Part shown: in pieces, positions 1 through 8,307 of the stretch | Layout: every line of letters begins with the position of its first letter | Position numbering within the stretch: position 1 is the first letter of the stretch | Assembly: GCF_013426975.1 (NCBI RefSeq) | Contig: NZ_JACCPY010000010.1 | Coordinates: 1 to 64,000, forward strand | Reading direction: 5' to 3' | Origin: Sphaerotilus sulfidivorans | GTDB taxonomy: Bacteria > Pseudomonadota > Gammaproteobacteria > Burkholderiales > Burkholderiaceae_C | DNA length: 64,000 bases | Position numbers and translations under genes: made by a program | Notes under the pieces: generated by a model | The model's input: the letters and a program-made list of their open reading frames with translations, nothing else | Databases searched by the model: none | Told to the model about the DNA's origin: nothing

Positions 1-64
1 CGACTTGCATGTGTAAGGCATACCGCCAGCGTTCAATCTGAGCCAGGATCAAACTCTTCAGTTC
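1..64 (-). rRNA. rrs: 16S ribosomal RNA, 5' end only
   Basis: The reverse complement carries the universal 16S start GAGTTTGATCCTGGCTCAG, followed by ATTGAACGCTGGCGG and ATGCCTTACACATGCAAGTCG, the form usual in Betaproteobacteria. Aligned by eye to E. coli numbering, the mature 5' end falls at about position 64. The gene runs off the left edge, so only about 64 nt are present. It lies downstream of ptsI in the same direction. Confidence 0.97.
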
Positions 65-190
65 GATCTTGTTTTGCTCAAGGAATTGAAGTGAACTTCA
101 CTTCTCTATCCATGAGCGTTTAAGGTCGCAAGGACCCGGACCCGAAGATCCGAGACACTCGCCTCAAACGCCCACGCTTATCGGCTGTTG

Positions 191-204
191 ATTTTTAAAG
201 AGCT
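191..204 (-). promoter_or_regulatory. rRNA leader boxA antitermination element
   Basis: On the minus strand the sequence AGCTCTTTAAAAAT lies about 130 nt upstream of the 16S start. It matches the boxA core (TGCTCTTTAA) bound by the NusB/S10 antitermination complex in rRNA leaders. The leader between it and 16S contains the usual GTGGGCG-type stretch. Confidence 0.8.
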
Positions 205-233
205 TATCACTGTCTTTTGCAGCGAAGAATCGA

Positions 234-258
234 ACTTTACCGAATCTTTTTTCGTCAA
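234..258 (-). promoter_or_regulatory. candidate rRNA operon promoter region
   Basis: Between ptsI and boxA the DNA turns A/T-rich, which stands out in this GC-rich window. The minus strand holds TTGACG (253-258) and TAAAGT (234-239), preceded by an A-rich stretch that could act as an UP element (about 262-285). The spacing of 13 nt between the hexamers is too short for a standard sigma-70 promoter. The exact elements are therefore uncertain, although the rrn promoter must lie in this stretch. Confidence 0.3.
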
Positions 259-361
259 GACTTTTTGTTCTTTATTTTTGAACTTGTCTTGCGAAAGGGC
301 TGCCTGCGTCAGCGAGGGGCGAAATTTAGCACCGCCTGATGGAAAACGCAAGCACAGGATT

Positions 362-2143
362 TCAGACAGCCTGCGGGATCGCCGTCAAGGCACGCAAGCG
401 TCCGCTCGCCCAGACCGCACGGGGATCTTCTGCCTCCAGGGCAAGGGTGGCGTGAGACGCCAAGGGGGCAATCTCCGTACGCAGGATGCGCTGCTTGATG
501 GCGGGCAGCTGGCTGGGGTGCATGCTGAAGCTGCGCAGGCCAACAGCCAACAGCATCTCGGTGAACTCGGCGTCACCGGCCATCTCGCCGCAGATGCAGA
601 CCTCCTTGCCGGCCGCATGCGTGGTCTGGATCGTCGAAGCCACCAGACCGAGAACCGCGGGATGCCAGGGATCGTAGAGGTGGGCAACGCTCTCGTCGGC
701 ACGGTCGATCGCCAGCGTGTACTGGATGAGATCGTTGGTGCCGATCGAGATGAAGTCGAAGTGCTTCAGGAAGATCGGCAGCATCAGCGCTGCTGCGGGC
801 ACCTCGATCATCGCGCCGACAGCGACATCGCCAAAGGCCGTGCCGTCACGCCGCAGCGACTCGCGGGCACGCTCGATCATGTCGAGCGCGGCACGAATCT
901 CGCCGGGGTGGCTGATCATCGGCACCAGCAGCCGCACCGACCCGTGCTGCGCCGCACGCAGGATGGCGCGCAGCTGCACCATGAACATGCCCGGATCGGC
1001 CAGGCTCCAGCGGATCGCCCGCAGGCCCATCGCCGGATTGAGCGAATGCTCATGGCGCAGCTCGCTCAGGCTCATCCGGTCGAGCGGCTTGTCGGCGCCG
1101 ATGTCGATCGTGCGGATGGTGACCGGCAGGCCGCGCAGCGCGATGACGACATCCCGGTAGGCCTCGTACTGCTCCTGCTCGTCGGGCAGCCGCCCGCCAC
1201 GGTTCATGAACAGGAACTCGCTGCGGAACAGGCCCACGCCTTCGGCACCGGCCTCGACCGCCGCGGCTGCATCCGACGGCAGCTCGATGTTGGCCAGCAG
1301 CTGGATGCGCTGCCCGTCCAGCGACACGGCGGGGCGATGGCGCAGCCGGGCCAGCCGATCGCGCTCGAGCTGTCCCTGACGCTGCCGGAAGCGGTATTCC
1401 TCGAGGATCATCGGCGACGGATCGACGATGACCAGGCCGGCGTCGCCATCGATGATGATCCAGTCGTCCTGGCGGATGATGCGGCTGGCATCGCGCGCGC
1501 CGACCACCGCAGGAATGTCCAGGCTGCGCGCGACGATCGCGGTGTGCGAGGTGCGTCCACCGACATCGGTGACGAAACCGCGAAAGACGCCGCCCTTGAA
1601 CTGCATCATGTCGGCGGGAGAGATGTCGTTGGCCACCAGGACGACCGGCACATCGCCCTCGCACGACACCGGACCCAGCGCAGACCCGCCCCCCCGGCCC
1701 GAGTGCGCCGACAGCGTGCGGATCAGCCGCTCGGCGACCTGCTCGAGATCGGCCTTGCGCTCGCGCAGGTACTCGTCCTCCATCTCGTCGAACTGGCGAG
1801 ACAGCATCTCGAGCTGGGCAGCCACCGCCCATTCGGCGTTGTAGTGCCGCTCCTCGATCCACTGGCGCGTCGCGCTGGCCAGCACCTCGTCGTGGAGCAG
1901 CATCAGGTGCACGTCCAGCAGCGCAACCAGTTCGGCAGGCGTGTCGCCCTGGACATCGAGCTTGAGCGCCTCGAACTCCCGGCAGACCTGATCGCGGGCC
2001 GCCTTCAGCCGGCGGATCTCGGCACCGACCTGATCCGCCTCGATGAAATAGTGGGCCACATCGACCCAGCTGGAAGCCACCAGCACCGCGCGCCCGATGG
2101 CCACGCCCCGGGAAACCGGCAATCCGAATACCTGAACGCTCAT
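362..2143 (-). CDS. ptsI: Phosphoenolpyruvate-protein phosphotransferase (PTS enzyme I)
   Basis: Enzyme I takes phosphate from phosphoenolpyruvate and passes it to HPr in the cytoplasm. The 593 residues include the phosphohistidine motif GGRTSHTAIVA with the acceptor at His200, and the C-terminal PEP-binding barrel with the DFISIGTNDLIQY signature. Length is normal (about 575-590). The start is the ATG that gives MSVQVFGLPVSRG. No sugar-specific membrane EIIC is encoded nearby. With ptsH and the EIIA gene upstream, this looks like the incomplete, regulatory PTS common in Betaproteobacteria rather than a sugar importer. The convergent-side acyltransferase gene separates it from ptsH. Confidence 0.96.
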   Translation of the reverse strand: MSVQVFGLPVSRGVAIGRAVLVASSWVDVAHYFIEADQVGAEIRRLKAARDQVCREFEALKLDVQGDTPAELVALLDVHLMLLHDEVLASATRQWIEERHYNAEWAVAAQLEMLSRQFDEMEDEYLRERKADLEQVAERLIRTLSAHSGRGGGSALGPVSCEGDVPVVLVANDISPADMMQFKGGVFRGFVTDVGGRTSHTAIVARSLDIPAVVGARDASRIIRQDDWIIIDGDAGLVIVDPSPMILEEYRFRQRQGQLERDRLARLRHRPAVSLDGQRIQLLANIELPSDAAAAVEAGAEGVGLFRSEFLFMNRGGRLPDEQEQYEAYRDVVIALRGLPVTIRTIDIGADKPLDRMSLSELRHEHSLNPAMGLRAIRWSLADPGMFMVQLRAILRAAQHGSVRLLVPMISHPGEIRAALDMIERARESLRRDGTAFGDVAVGAMIEVPAAALMLPIFLKHFDFISIGTNDLIQYTLAIDRADESVAHLYDPWHPAVLGLVASTIQTTHAAGKEVCICGEMAGDAEFTEMLLAVGLRSFSMHPSQLPAIKQRILRTEIAPLASHATLALEAEDPRAVWASGRLRALTAIPQAV

Positions 2144-2287
2144 GGGGCCATGCTATCAGCGCCCCCCGCCCGCCCGCACCGGGATCGGCCCTCATCCGCA
2201 GGCCGACCCGTCATCGCGGCGTCATCGCCACGACATGCTCAGGTCACCGCACGGACCGAGCATCACGCCCATGACGAGGAGCGATCG

Positions 2288-3151
2288 ATGAGGGAACTTC
2301 CGCTGCCCACGATGCCGCTGGCCGAGCTGCCAGCCGGCCGCCGCCGGGGACTTCTGCCGAGCCGGCCATCCACGCCGTCGCCGGCGGGCGCGGCCACTGC
2401 GGCGGCTGCGCCGGAACGGCTCAGCGTCGGCTGGGCACGGCACCAGGACGAGGTGCGCGAAGCCCAGCGGCTGCGCCATCAGGTGTTCGCGGTCGAGATG
2501 GGCGCCCGGCTGTCGCCGGTGAACGGCACGCCCGAAGGCCATGATGCCGACCTGTTCGACCCCTACTGCGAACACCTGATCGTGCGCTGCCTGGACGAGC
2601 GCTCGCCCCAGGCGGGCGAGGTCATCGGCACCTATCGGGTGCTGACGCCGCAGGCCGCGCGGCGCGTGGGCGGCTTCTACAGCGAGACCGAGTTCGACCT
2701 GACCCGGCTGCGCCCGCTGCGCGACCGCATGGCCGAACTGGGCCGCTCCTGCGTGCACGAGGACCATCGCCAGGGCGGCGTGATCCTGGGCCTGTGGGGC
2801 GCACTCGGCAGCTTCCTGGTGCGCAACGGCCTGGATTCGGTGATCGGCTGCGCGAGCATGTCGATGCGCGACGGCGGTCATGCGGCCGCCTCGCTGTGGG
2901 ACCGTCTCTCGCGCACCCACCTGGCGCCGATCGAGCTGCAGGTGCGTCCACGCCTGGCGCTGCCGGTGGACGATCTGCGGCGCGACCTGCCGGTCGAGGC
3001 GCCGCCGCTGATCAAGGGCTATCTGCGCTGCGGCGCGACCGTGCTGGGCGCACCGGCCTGGGATCCGGACTTCCACACCGCCGATCTGCCGATGCTGCTG
3101 CAGCTGCGCGACCTGCCGGAAAAGTACCGCCGGCATTTTCTCGGCCACTGA
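2288..3151 (+). CDS. OlsB-like GNAT-fold N-acyltransferase (putative ornithine-acyl-ACP acyltransferase)
   Basis: The 287-residue protein has the fold and landmarks of OlsB/hemolysin-like acyltransferases: EAQRLRHQVFAVEMG near residue 58, a FDPYCEHLIV strand, VIGTYRVLTP, and ELGRSCVHEDHR. Known OlsB proteins transfer a 3-hydroxyacyl chain from ACP to ornithine, the first step of ornithine-lipid synthesis. The first 45 residues are Pro/Ala-rich and probably disordered. The start follows AGGAG with a 6-nt gap. The frame stays open far upstream, but that part is antisense to ptsI and is not coding. The substrate is inferred from the family, and no olsA partner lies nearby. It could equally acylate another amine. 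Confidence 0.75.
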   Translation: MRELPLPTMPLAELPAGRRRGLLPSRPSTPSPAGAATAAAAPERLSVGWARHQDEVREAQRLRHQVFAVEMGARLSPVNGTPEGHDADLFDPYCEHLIVRCLDERSPQAGEVIGTYRVLTPQAARRVGGFYSETEFDLTRLRPLRDRMAELGRSCVHEDHRQGGVILGLWGALGSFLVRNGLDSVIGCASMSMRDGGHAAASLWDRLSRTHLAPIELQVRPRLALPVDDLRRDLPVEAPPLIKGYLRCGATVLGAPAWDPDFHTADLPMLLQLRDLPEKYRRHFLGH

Positions 3152-3170
3152 ACGGGCCGAGCCGCGGCTG

Positions 3171-3443
3171 TCAGCCGCCCTCGCCGAACTTGTCGTCGAT
3201 CAGGGCGCGCAGAGCATCCATGGCTTCCTGCTCGCGCTCTCCGCTGGTCTCGATCTCGATCTCGCTGCCGACACCGGCGGCGAGCATCATCACGCCCATG
3301 ATGCTCTTGGCATTGATGCGGCGACCGTTGCGGTTGCTGATGAAGACATCGCAGGGGAAGCTGCCAGCCAGCTTGGACAGCTTGGCCGAAGGCCGGGCAT
3401 GCAGCCCCAGCCTATTGCTGATGGTGATGGTGGTCTTGATCAT
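3171..3443 (-). CDS. ptsH: PTS phosphocarrier protein HPr
   Basis: HPr relays phosphate from enzyme I to EIIA proteins. The 90-residue product has the active site NRLGLHARPSAKL with His15. Its second conserved segment, INAKSIMGVMML, carries Ser47, equivalent to the Ser46 that HPr kinase modifies in some bacteria. Length matches the family (85-91). The first codon lies 32 nt inside the end of the EIIA gene, so the two are probably translationally coupled. The overlap and order (EIIA, HPr) match the usual betaproteobacterial arrangement. Confidence 0.96.
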   Translation of the reverse strand: MIKTTITISNRLGLHARPSAKLSKLAGSFPCDVFISNRNGRRINAKSIMGVMMLAAGVGSEIEIETSGEREQEAMDALRALIDDKFGEGG

Positions 3444-3870
3444 GGGCACCGGGAAGAAAAGCCTGGTTCTGCGGCCGGGTCGAGGCGATCGGAAGCACGC
3501 CCTGTGCACCGCCCTGGACCGCACGGGCGAACAGCTCGTCCAGTCGTGCTCGGCCGGCATAGTTCAGCGTGCGCCACAGCATCGGCACGTTGACGCCGGC
3601 GAGCGCGCGCACCCGATTGCCGTCGACCAGCCTCTGCGCGATGTTGGAAGGCGTCGCGCCGAAGACATCGGTCATCACCAGCACCTCGGGATCATCGTCG
3701 AGCTCATCCGGCAGCAGGCTGCGCGCCTCGGCCTCGAGCGCCTCGGGGCTCATGTCGGGCAGCACGTCGAGCACGCGCAGCTGCTGCGCCTCGTCGGGAA
3801 AGGTGTGCGCCGCGATGGCCTTCAGCGCGGAAGCCAGCGGGGCGTGGGCGATGATCAGCAGACAGGCCAT
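3412..3870 (-). CDS. PTS EIIA component, mannose (ManX) family
   Basis: This soluble EIIA domain protein has 152 residues. It begins MACLLIIAHAPLASAL, with the phosphorylatable His9, and contains the VLVMTDVFGATPSNIA segment typical of mannose-family EIIA. There is no attached EIIB domain and no EIIC/EIID gene nearby, so it probably acts as a phosphorylation-dependent regulator rather than in transport. The last residues are a run of Asp/His/Gln. They are encoded where the frame overlaps the start of ptsH, so the histidine-rich tail may be a by-product of that overlap. Confidence 0.9.
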   Translation of the reverse strand: MACLLIIAHAPLASALKAIAAHTFPDEAQQLRVLDVLPDMSPEALEAEARSLLPDELDDDPEVLVMTDVFGATPSNIAQRLVDGNRVRALAGVNVPMLWRTLNYAGRARLDELFARAVQGGAQGVLPIASTRPQNQAFLPGAHDQDHHHHQQ

Positions 3871-3937
3871 GGAACGATTGCTGCATTGCAAGGGTGCGGC
3901 ATCATGCCATGCACGGCCGGTTCGTCACGCGCCCTGA

Positions 3938-4504
3938 TCAAGGCGCCGGCCGCAGCGAGCCGATGAACTCCTGGGCACGGTCGCGCCAGCGCGACACCGG
4001 CTCGCCGCGGGTGATCGCGACCACCTGCAGCACCTGCAGGCCGCGCGCGGCGATCAGCACCTCGGCCTCGACCGCACGGGCATCGGCACCGCGCCCGCTC
4101 AGCAGCAGGCGCCGGGCCTCCTGCTGCGGGGTCAGGCCGGGGCCGGTCGCCTCCTGCGCCAGGGACTCCTCGGCCTGGAGATTGGCCGCCAGCCGGCTGC
4201 GCAGATGCCTCAGCGTCTCGGACACCCGCGCCGGCTCGTCGATCTCGAAGAGGGTGACCGACCAGCCCAGGCCGCCGGCATCGCAGCTGGACATGCGTGC
4301 CGGCACGCTGCGCTCGAGCAGCCGCACCGCACGCTCGGCACGCTCGGGCCGGCAGGGAAACTGGATCACCAGGCCATCGGCCACCGCCACGTCGCGCCAG
4401 TCGAGCGCCGGCGCGCATCCGCCGCAGAGCAGGCCGGCTCCGGCCAGCAACAGGACAGCACGGCAGCGGCGCAGTCGCGACAGGCAGGACACAGGCGGGA
4501 ACAT
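3938..4504 (-). CDS. Predicted lipoprotein of unknown function
   Basis: A 188-residue protein with an N-terminal signal (RLRRCRAVLLLAGAGLLCGGC) ending in a lipobox-like LCGGC, so it is probably lipid-anchored after the cysteine. The rest is a small alpha/beta domain with no motif I can name. It includes paired cysteines (FPCRPERA and MSSCDAGG) that could form a disulfide. A GTG codon 21 nt upstream is an alternative start. It sits between the fliR end and the EIIA gene on the same strand, 67 nt before EIIA. No function is inferred. Confidence 0.65.
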   Translation of the reverse strand: MFPPVSCLSRLRRCRAVLLLAGAGLLCGGCAPALDWRDVAVADGLVIQFPCRPERAERAVRLLERSVPARMSSCDAGGLGWSVTLFEIDEPARVSETLRHLRSRLAANLQAEESLAQEATGPGLTPQQEARRLLLSGRGADARAVEAEVLIAARGLQVLQVVAITRGEPVSRWRDRAQEFIGSLRPAP

Positions 4505-4555
4505 GCGCCGATTGTCGGCGGCCACATGCCCGGGCCGGCACCGGCCTTTCCCGCA

Positions 4556-5320
4556 TCAGGGCTGGAACAGCCCGAGCAGCCGCTCGAGCACGGCCAGCAT
4601 CGGGCGCTGCAGCAGCGGCAGCGTCAGCAGCAGCCCGAGCAGGCCGACCGAGATCGTCACCACGAAGCCGATCGAGAAGATCTGCAGCTGCTGAGCCACC
4701 CGGGAAATCACGCCCAGCACCAGGTTGACGAACAGCAGCATGGCCACCGTGGGCAGCGCGATCCACAGCCCGTAGCGGAACAGCTCCGCCCCCCAGACCT
4801 GGGGCTGGATGCTGAGCAGCAGATCGAAGGGATGGTCGGTGACCGGGAACTGGTGGAAGCTGGCCACCACCACCTCGACCAGCAGCAGATGCCCGTTGAT
4901 CACCACGAAGAGCCAGGCGGCCATGGTGTTGAACAGCCGCGCCGACACGGTGCTCTGCCCGCTGGTGGTGGGATCGAAGAAGGTCGCGAAGTTCAGGCCC
5001 ATCTGCAGGCCGATGACCTCGCCGGCGAACTCGATCGCGGTGAACACCACCTTGGCCGCGAAGCCGATGGTCACGCCGATGAAGACCTGCTGGACCACCA
5101 TCGCCAGCGCGGTCGGGGTGTCGAGCGGCAGCACCGGCATCGGCGGCAGCACCGGCTGGGCGCACAGCGCCGTCAGCAGGGCCAGGCCGATGCGCGCGCG
5201 CACCGGAATCACCCGCATCGACAGCACCGGCGCGGCCGCGAACAGGCCCAGAATGCGCAGCAGCGGCCACAGCAGCGGCACGATCCACTGCAGCAGCTGT
5301 GCCTCGCTGAAGCCGATCAC
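4556..5320 (-). CDS. fliR: Flagellar export apparatus protein FliR
   Basis: FliR is part of the FliPQR export gate of the flagellar type III secretion system in the inner membrane. The 254-residue protein has several hydrophobic spans and the family signature EVIGLQMGLNFATFFDPTTSGQ. The chosen GTG start gives MIGFSEAQLLQWIVPLLWPLLRILGL, which lines up with known FliR N-termini. An upstream ATG would add 31 residues overlapping fliQ that look unlike the family. It is the last gene of the fliF-to-fliR run. Confidence 0.93.
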   Translation of the reverse strand: MIGFSEAQLLQWIVPLLWPLLRILGLFAAAPVLSMRVIPVRARIGLALLTALCAQPVLPPMPVLPLDTPTALAMVVQQVFIGVTIGFAAKVVFTAIEFAGEVIGLQMGLNFATFFDPTTSGQSTVSARLFNTMAAWLFVVINGHLLLVEVVVASFHQFPVTDHPFDLLLSIQPQVWGAELFRYGLWIALPTVAMLLFVNLVLGVISRVAQQLQIFSIGFVVTISVGLLGLLLTLPLLQRPMLAVLERLLGLFQP

Positions 5321-5343
5321 CGCAGGCGCGCCCGGGCCGGGCC

Positions 5344-5613
5344 TCAGCCGACCATCGAGGGAATGGCCTGCAGCATGCGCCGCAGGTACTCGACCAGCGT
5401 GGTGATCATCCACGGCCCGGCCACCAGCAGCACCACCACCCCGGCGACGATCTTCGGCACGAAGGACAGCGTCGACTCATGCAGCTGGGTGGCGGCCTGC
5501 AGCACGCTGATCGTCAGGCCGACGGCCAGGATGACCAGCAGCATCGGAGCGGCCACCATCAGCAGGATGGTCAGCGCCTCCTGGCCGATGGTGAAGACGA
5601 GGGAGGAATCCAT
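5344..5613 (-). CDS. fliQ: Flagellar export apparatus protein FliQ
   Basis: An 89-residue membrane protein with two hydrophobic helices (about residues 14-38 and 52-72), the normal size and topology of FliQ. FliQ forms the export gate together with FliP and FliR. The conserved piece QAATQLHESTLSFVPKI lies between the helices. ATG start, preceded on the coding strand by a purine-poor stretch, so translation may depend on coupling to fliP 33 nt upstream. Confidence 0.95.
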   Translation of the reverse strand: MDSSLVFTIGQEALTILLMVAAPMLLVILAVGLTISVLQAATQLHESTLSFVPKIVAGVVVLLVAGPWMITTLVEYLRRMLQAIPSMVG

Positions 5614-5646
5614 CAGGGCGGTCCTGGAGCAGCGCGGCGGGGCCGG

Positions 5647-6432
5647 TCAGGTGGCGAAGCTCGCCGCCAGCGAACCCAGCAGCAGGTTCCAGCCGTCGGC
5701 CAGCACGAAGAGCATCAGCTTGAAGGGCAGCGCCACCAGCACCGGCGACAGCATCATCATGCCCAGGCTCATCAGCACGCTGGCCACCACCATGTCGATG
5801 ACCAGGAAGGGAATGAAGATCAGGAAGCCGATCTGGAAGGCCGACTTCAGCTCGCTGGTGACGAAGGCCGGCACCAGCACCCGCAGCGGCACCTGCTCGG
5901 CCTTGACCGAGGCATCGATGCGGCCGAGCTTCATGAACAGCGCCATGTCGGACTGGCGGGTCTGCTTGAGCATGAACTGGCGCATCGGCACCTCGGCGCG
6001 AGAGGCCGCCTCCTCGAAGGTGATCTGCGCGGCGGCGTAGGGCTTGTAGGCCTCGGTGTAGACCCGGTCGAGCGTCGGCCCCATGACAAAGAGCGTCAGG
6101 AACATCGACATGCCGATGATGACCTGGTTCGGCGGGGAGGACTGGGTGCCCAGCGCCTGGCGCATCAGGCTCAGCACGATGACGATGCGGGTGAAGCCGG
6201 TCATCATCATCAGCATCGCCGGCAGGAAGGACAGCGAGGTGAGGATCAGCAGTGTCTGCACCGGCACCGAGTAGGTGCTGCCGCCACTGCCCTGCCCCAC
6301 CACGATCGGCAGGCCGCCCGGCGTGGCCGGCGTGTTGGCCAGCACCGGCGCGGCGGCCAGCAGCGCGGGCAGCACGGGCAGCGCCAGCCGGGTCATCCGG
6401 ACCAGAAGCGGCTTCGGCGATTCAGCGCGCAT
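5647..6432 (-). CDS. fliP: Flagellar export apparatus protein FliP
   Basis: FliP is the core of the export gate. The 261 residues begin with a cleavable-looking signal (about residues 13-33, ending VLA-NTPA), as in other FliP proteins. The family signature MMTGFTRIVIVLSLMRQALG follows, and then EVPMRQFMLKQTR and the C-terminal membrane helices. The ATG lies 11 nt inside the end of fliO, indicating coupled translation. Confidence 0.96.
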   Translation of the reverse strand: MRAESPKPLLVRMTRLALPVLPALLAAAPVLANTPATPGGLPIVVGQGSGGSTYSVPVQTLLILTSLSFLPAMLMMMTGFTRIVIVLSLMRQALGTQSSPPNQVIIGMSMFLTLFVMGPTLDRVYTEAYKPYAAAQITFEEAASRAEVPMRQFMLKQTRQSDMALFMKLGRIDASVKAEQVPLRVLVPAFVTSELKSAFQIGFLIFIPFLVIDMVVASVLMSLGMMMLSPVLVALPFKLMLFVLADGWNLLLGSLAASFAT

Positions 6433-6832
6433 GATCGTTCTCGCGGACGGGCTGCACCGGCCCGGAGCGGCGCCAGCCCTCGAGCAGGCGCCGGAAGGCC
6501 GCATCGACCGGCAGCGCATCGGCGGCAGGAGCGGCATCGGCCGGCCCGGCCGGCAGCTGGTGCAGCACCGAGACCTGCTGCGCGGTCACGCCCAGCAGCA
6601 GCCGGCAGCGTGCCTCGCCCTCGCCGACCTCGATCAGCACCAGCCGCTGCTGCGGCCCCAGCGGGGTCTGCGACAGCACCCGCATCAGCGGTGCGGCCGC
6701 CGCCCCCGACCGGAGGCCGCCCCAGCCGCTGCGGCGCAGCAGCCACAGCGCCGCGGGAATCGACAGCAGCACCAGCGCCAGCCAGAGCAGCGACATCAGC
6801 GACGGCCCCACGGCCACGCCCCCGTCAGCCAC
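6422..6832 (-). CDS. fliO: Flagellar biosynthetic protein FliO
   Basis: FliO is a membrane chaperone that assists FliP assembly. The product (up to 136 residues) has one N-terminal membrane helix (about residues 11-31) and a small soluble domain containing LSQTPLGPQQRLVLIEVG, the recognisable FliO segment. The longest form uses a GTG codon that overlaps the fliN end by 8 nt. An in-frame ATG 36 nt downstream (MSLLWLALV) is an alternative start. Position between fliN and fliP agrees with the assignment. Confidence 0.9.
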   Translation of the reverse strand: MADGGVAVGPSLMSLLWLALVLLSIPAALWLLRRSGWGGLRSGAAAAPLMRVLSQTPLGPQQRLVLIEVGEGEARCRLLLGVTAQQVSVLHQLPAGPADAAPAADALPVDAAFRRLLEGWRRSGPVQPVRENDHAR

Positions 6833-7271
6833 CGCGGGAGAGCCGGCGCATGCGCTCGCTCGGCGTCACGATGTCGGTCAGGCGCACGCCGAACTTCTCG
6901 TTGACGACCACCACCTCGCCCTGGGCGATCAGGTAGCCGTTGACCAGCACATCCATCGGCTCGCCGGCGACGGTGTCGAGCTCGACCACCGAGCCCTGCG
7001 CCAGATGCAGGATGTTCTTGATCGGAATGCGGGTGCGGCCCAGCTCGACGGTGAGCTGCACCGGGATGTCGAGGATCAGGTTCAGATCCTTGCCCCCGGC
7101 CATGCCGGCGGCGCCGCCACCGCGCGGACCGCTGTCGAAGTCGGCGAACGGTGCCGGCGTGCCGTAGGCACCCGGATCGGACGGTTTTTCCTCGAGCGCG
7201 GCCGCCCACTCGGCGGCCATCGCGTCCTGTTCTGACAGGTCAGTGAGGTCGACCGAGGGATTTTCAGGCAT
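6825..7271 (-). CDS. fliN: Flagellar motor switch protein FliN
   Basis: FliN builds the lower C-ring of the motor switch. Of the 148 residues, the first 60 are acidic and Gly/Ala-rich linker. The remainder is the SpoA/FliN domain with LNLILDIPVQLTVELG, IKNILHLAQGSVVELD and a C-terminal VNEKFGVRLTDIV. Its ATG overlaps the end of fliM by 8 nt, so the two switch proteins are probably made in step. Confidence 0.96.
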   Translation of the reverse strand: MPENPSVDLTDLSEQDAMAAEWAAALEEKPSDPGAYGTPAPFADFDSGPRGGGAAGMAGGKDLNLILDIPVQLTVELGRTRIPIKNILHLAQGSVVELDTVAGEPMDVLVNGYLIAQGEVVVVNEKFGVRLTDIVTPSERMRRLSRGG

Positions 7272-8271
7272 TTTGATCTCCTATCCAGCTGACCTGCTGG
7301 TTGGTCAGCACACGCTCGATACGGATGGCGTAGTGGCCGCCGGAGGTGCCGTAGCCCGCCTCCAGCACCGGCACGCCGTCGACATGGGCCTTGATGGTCT
7401 TGCCCAGATCGAGCTCGATGAAGTCGCCGACCTTCATCGCCAGCAGCTGCTCGACGGTGGCGGGCGCCTTGGCCAGCTCGGCGACCAGCTCGACCTCGGC
7501 CGACTGGATCTGGTCGGACAGCAGGCTGATCCAGCGCTTGTCGGCGCCGGGCGCCTCGCCCTGGTTGTTGCTGCGCAGCACATCGCGGATCGGCTCGACG
7601 TTGGCGTAGGGAATGCACACCCGCACCGAGCCCACCGACTCGCCGATCTCGATGGTGAACACCGTGGACACCACCACATCGCCGGCGGCGGCGATGTTGA
7701 CGAACTGCGGCTGCATCTCCGAGCGCTGGTAGGTCAGCTCCAGAGGATAGATGCCCTGCCAGGCCTTGTTGTATTCGCGCAGCAGGATCTCGACCATGCG
7801 CATGATGACGCGCTGCTCGGTGCCGGAGAACTCGCGGCCCTCGATGCGCGCCGGGAACTTGCCCACGCCGCCGAACAGCGCATCGATGAAGGCGAAGATC
7901 AGCGTGGGGTCGCAGACGAACAGCGCCGAGCCGCGCAGCGGCCGCATCGAGACGACATTGAAGTTCGTCGGCACCATCGTCTCGCGCAGGAAGGCGCTGT
8001 ACTTCTGCACCTTCACCTCGCCGACCGAGATCTCCAGATTGCGCTGGGCGAACTCGGTCAGCGCCGGCATGACGTTGCGGGAGAAGCGCTCGTTGATCAC
8101 CTCGAGCATCGGCATGCGTCCGCGGACGATGCGATCCTCGCTGGCAAGGTTGTACTCGCGCACCGACCCCTTGGGCGGACGCACGCCCTCGGTCTCGGCG
8201 ACGGGAACATCACCGGTCATACCCTGCAGGAGGGCGTCGACCTCATCCTGGGACAGGTTCTGCTGGCTCAT
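7264..8271 (-). CDS. fliM: Flagellar motor switch protein FliM
   Basis: FliM links phospho-CheY to rotor reversal. The 335 residues start with LSQDEVDALLQGM (residues 6-18), the conserved CheY-P-binding peptide. The middle domain carries NFNVVSMRPLRGSALFVCDP, and a SpoA-type C-terminal domain binds FliN. Length is typical. It is followed by fliN with an 8-nt overlap and preceded by fliL 36 nt upstream. Confidence 0.97.
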   Translation of the reverse strand: MSQQNLSQDEVDALLQGMTGDVPVAETEGVRPPKGSVREYNLASEDRIVRGRMPMLEVINERFSRNVMPALTEFAQRNLEISVGEVKVQKYSAFLRETMVPTNFNVVSMRPLRGSALFVCDPTLIFAFIDALFGGVGKFPARIEGREFSGTEQRVIMRMVEILLREYNKAWQGIYPLELTYQRSEMQPQFVNIAAAGDVVVSTVFTIEIGESVGSVRVCIPYANVEPIRDVLRSNNQGEAPGADKRWISLLSDQIQSAEVELVAELAKAPATVEQLLAMKVGDFIELDLGKTIKAHVDGVPVLEAGYGTSGGHYAIRIERVLTNQQVSWIGDQNA

Positions 8272-8307
8272 GGGGTGCTCGCTGCGAAACCGGGCGCCGA
8301 GCCACGC

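Noticed and set aside
188-3151. A 987-codon open frame on the plus strand
   Set aside because: It is antisense to ptsI and the rRNA leader for two thirds of its length, with His/Arg/Asp-rich shadow sequence. Only the last 287 codons (from 2288) form a real protein.
4526-4555. GGCCGG-TG-CCGGCC after fliR as a terminator
   Set aside because: The loop is only two bases and no T-run follows on the minus strand.
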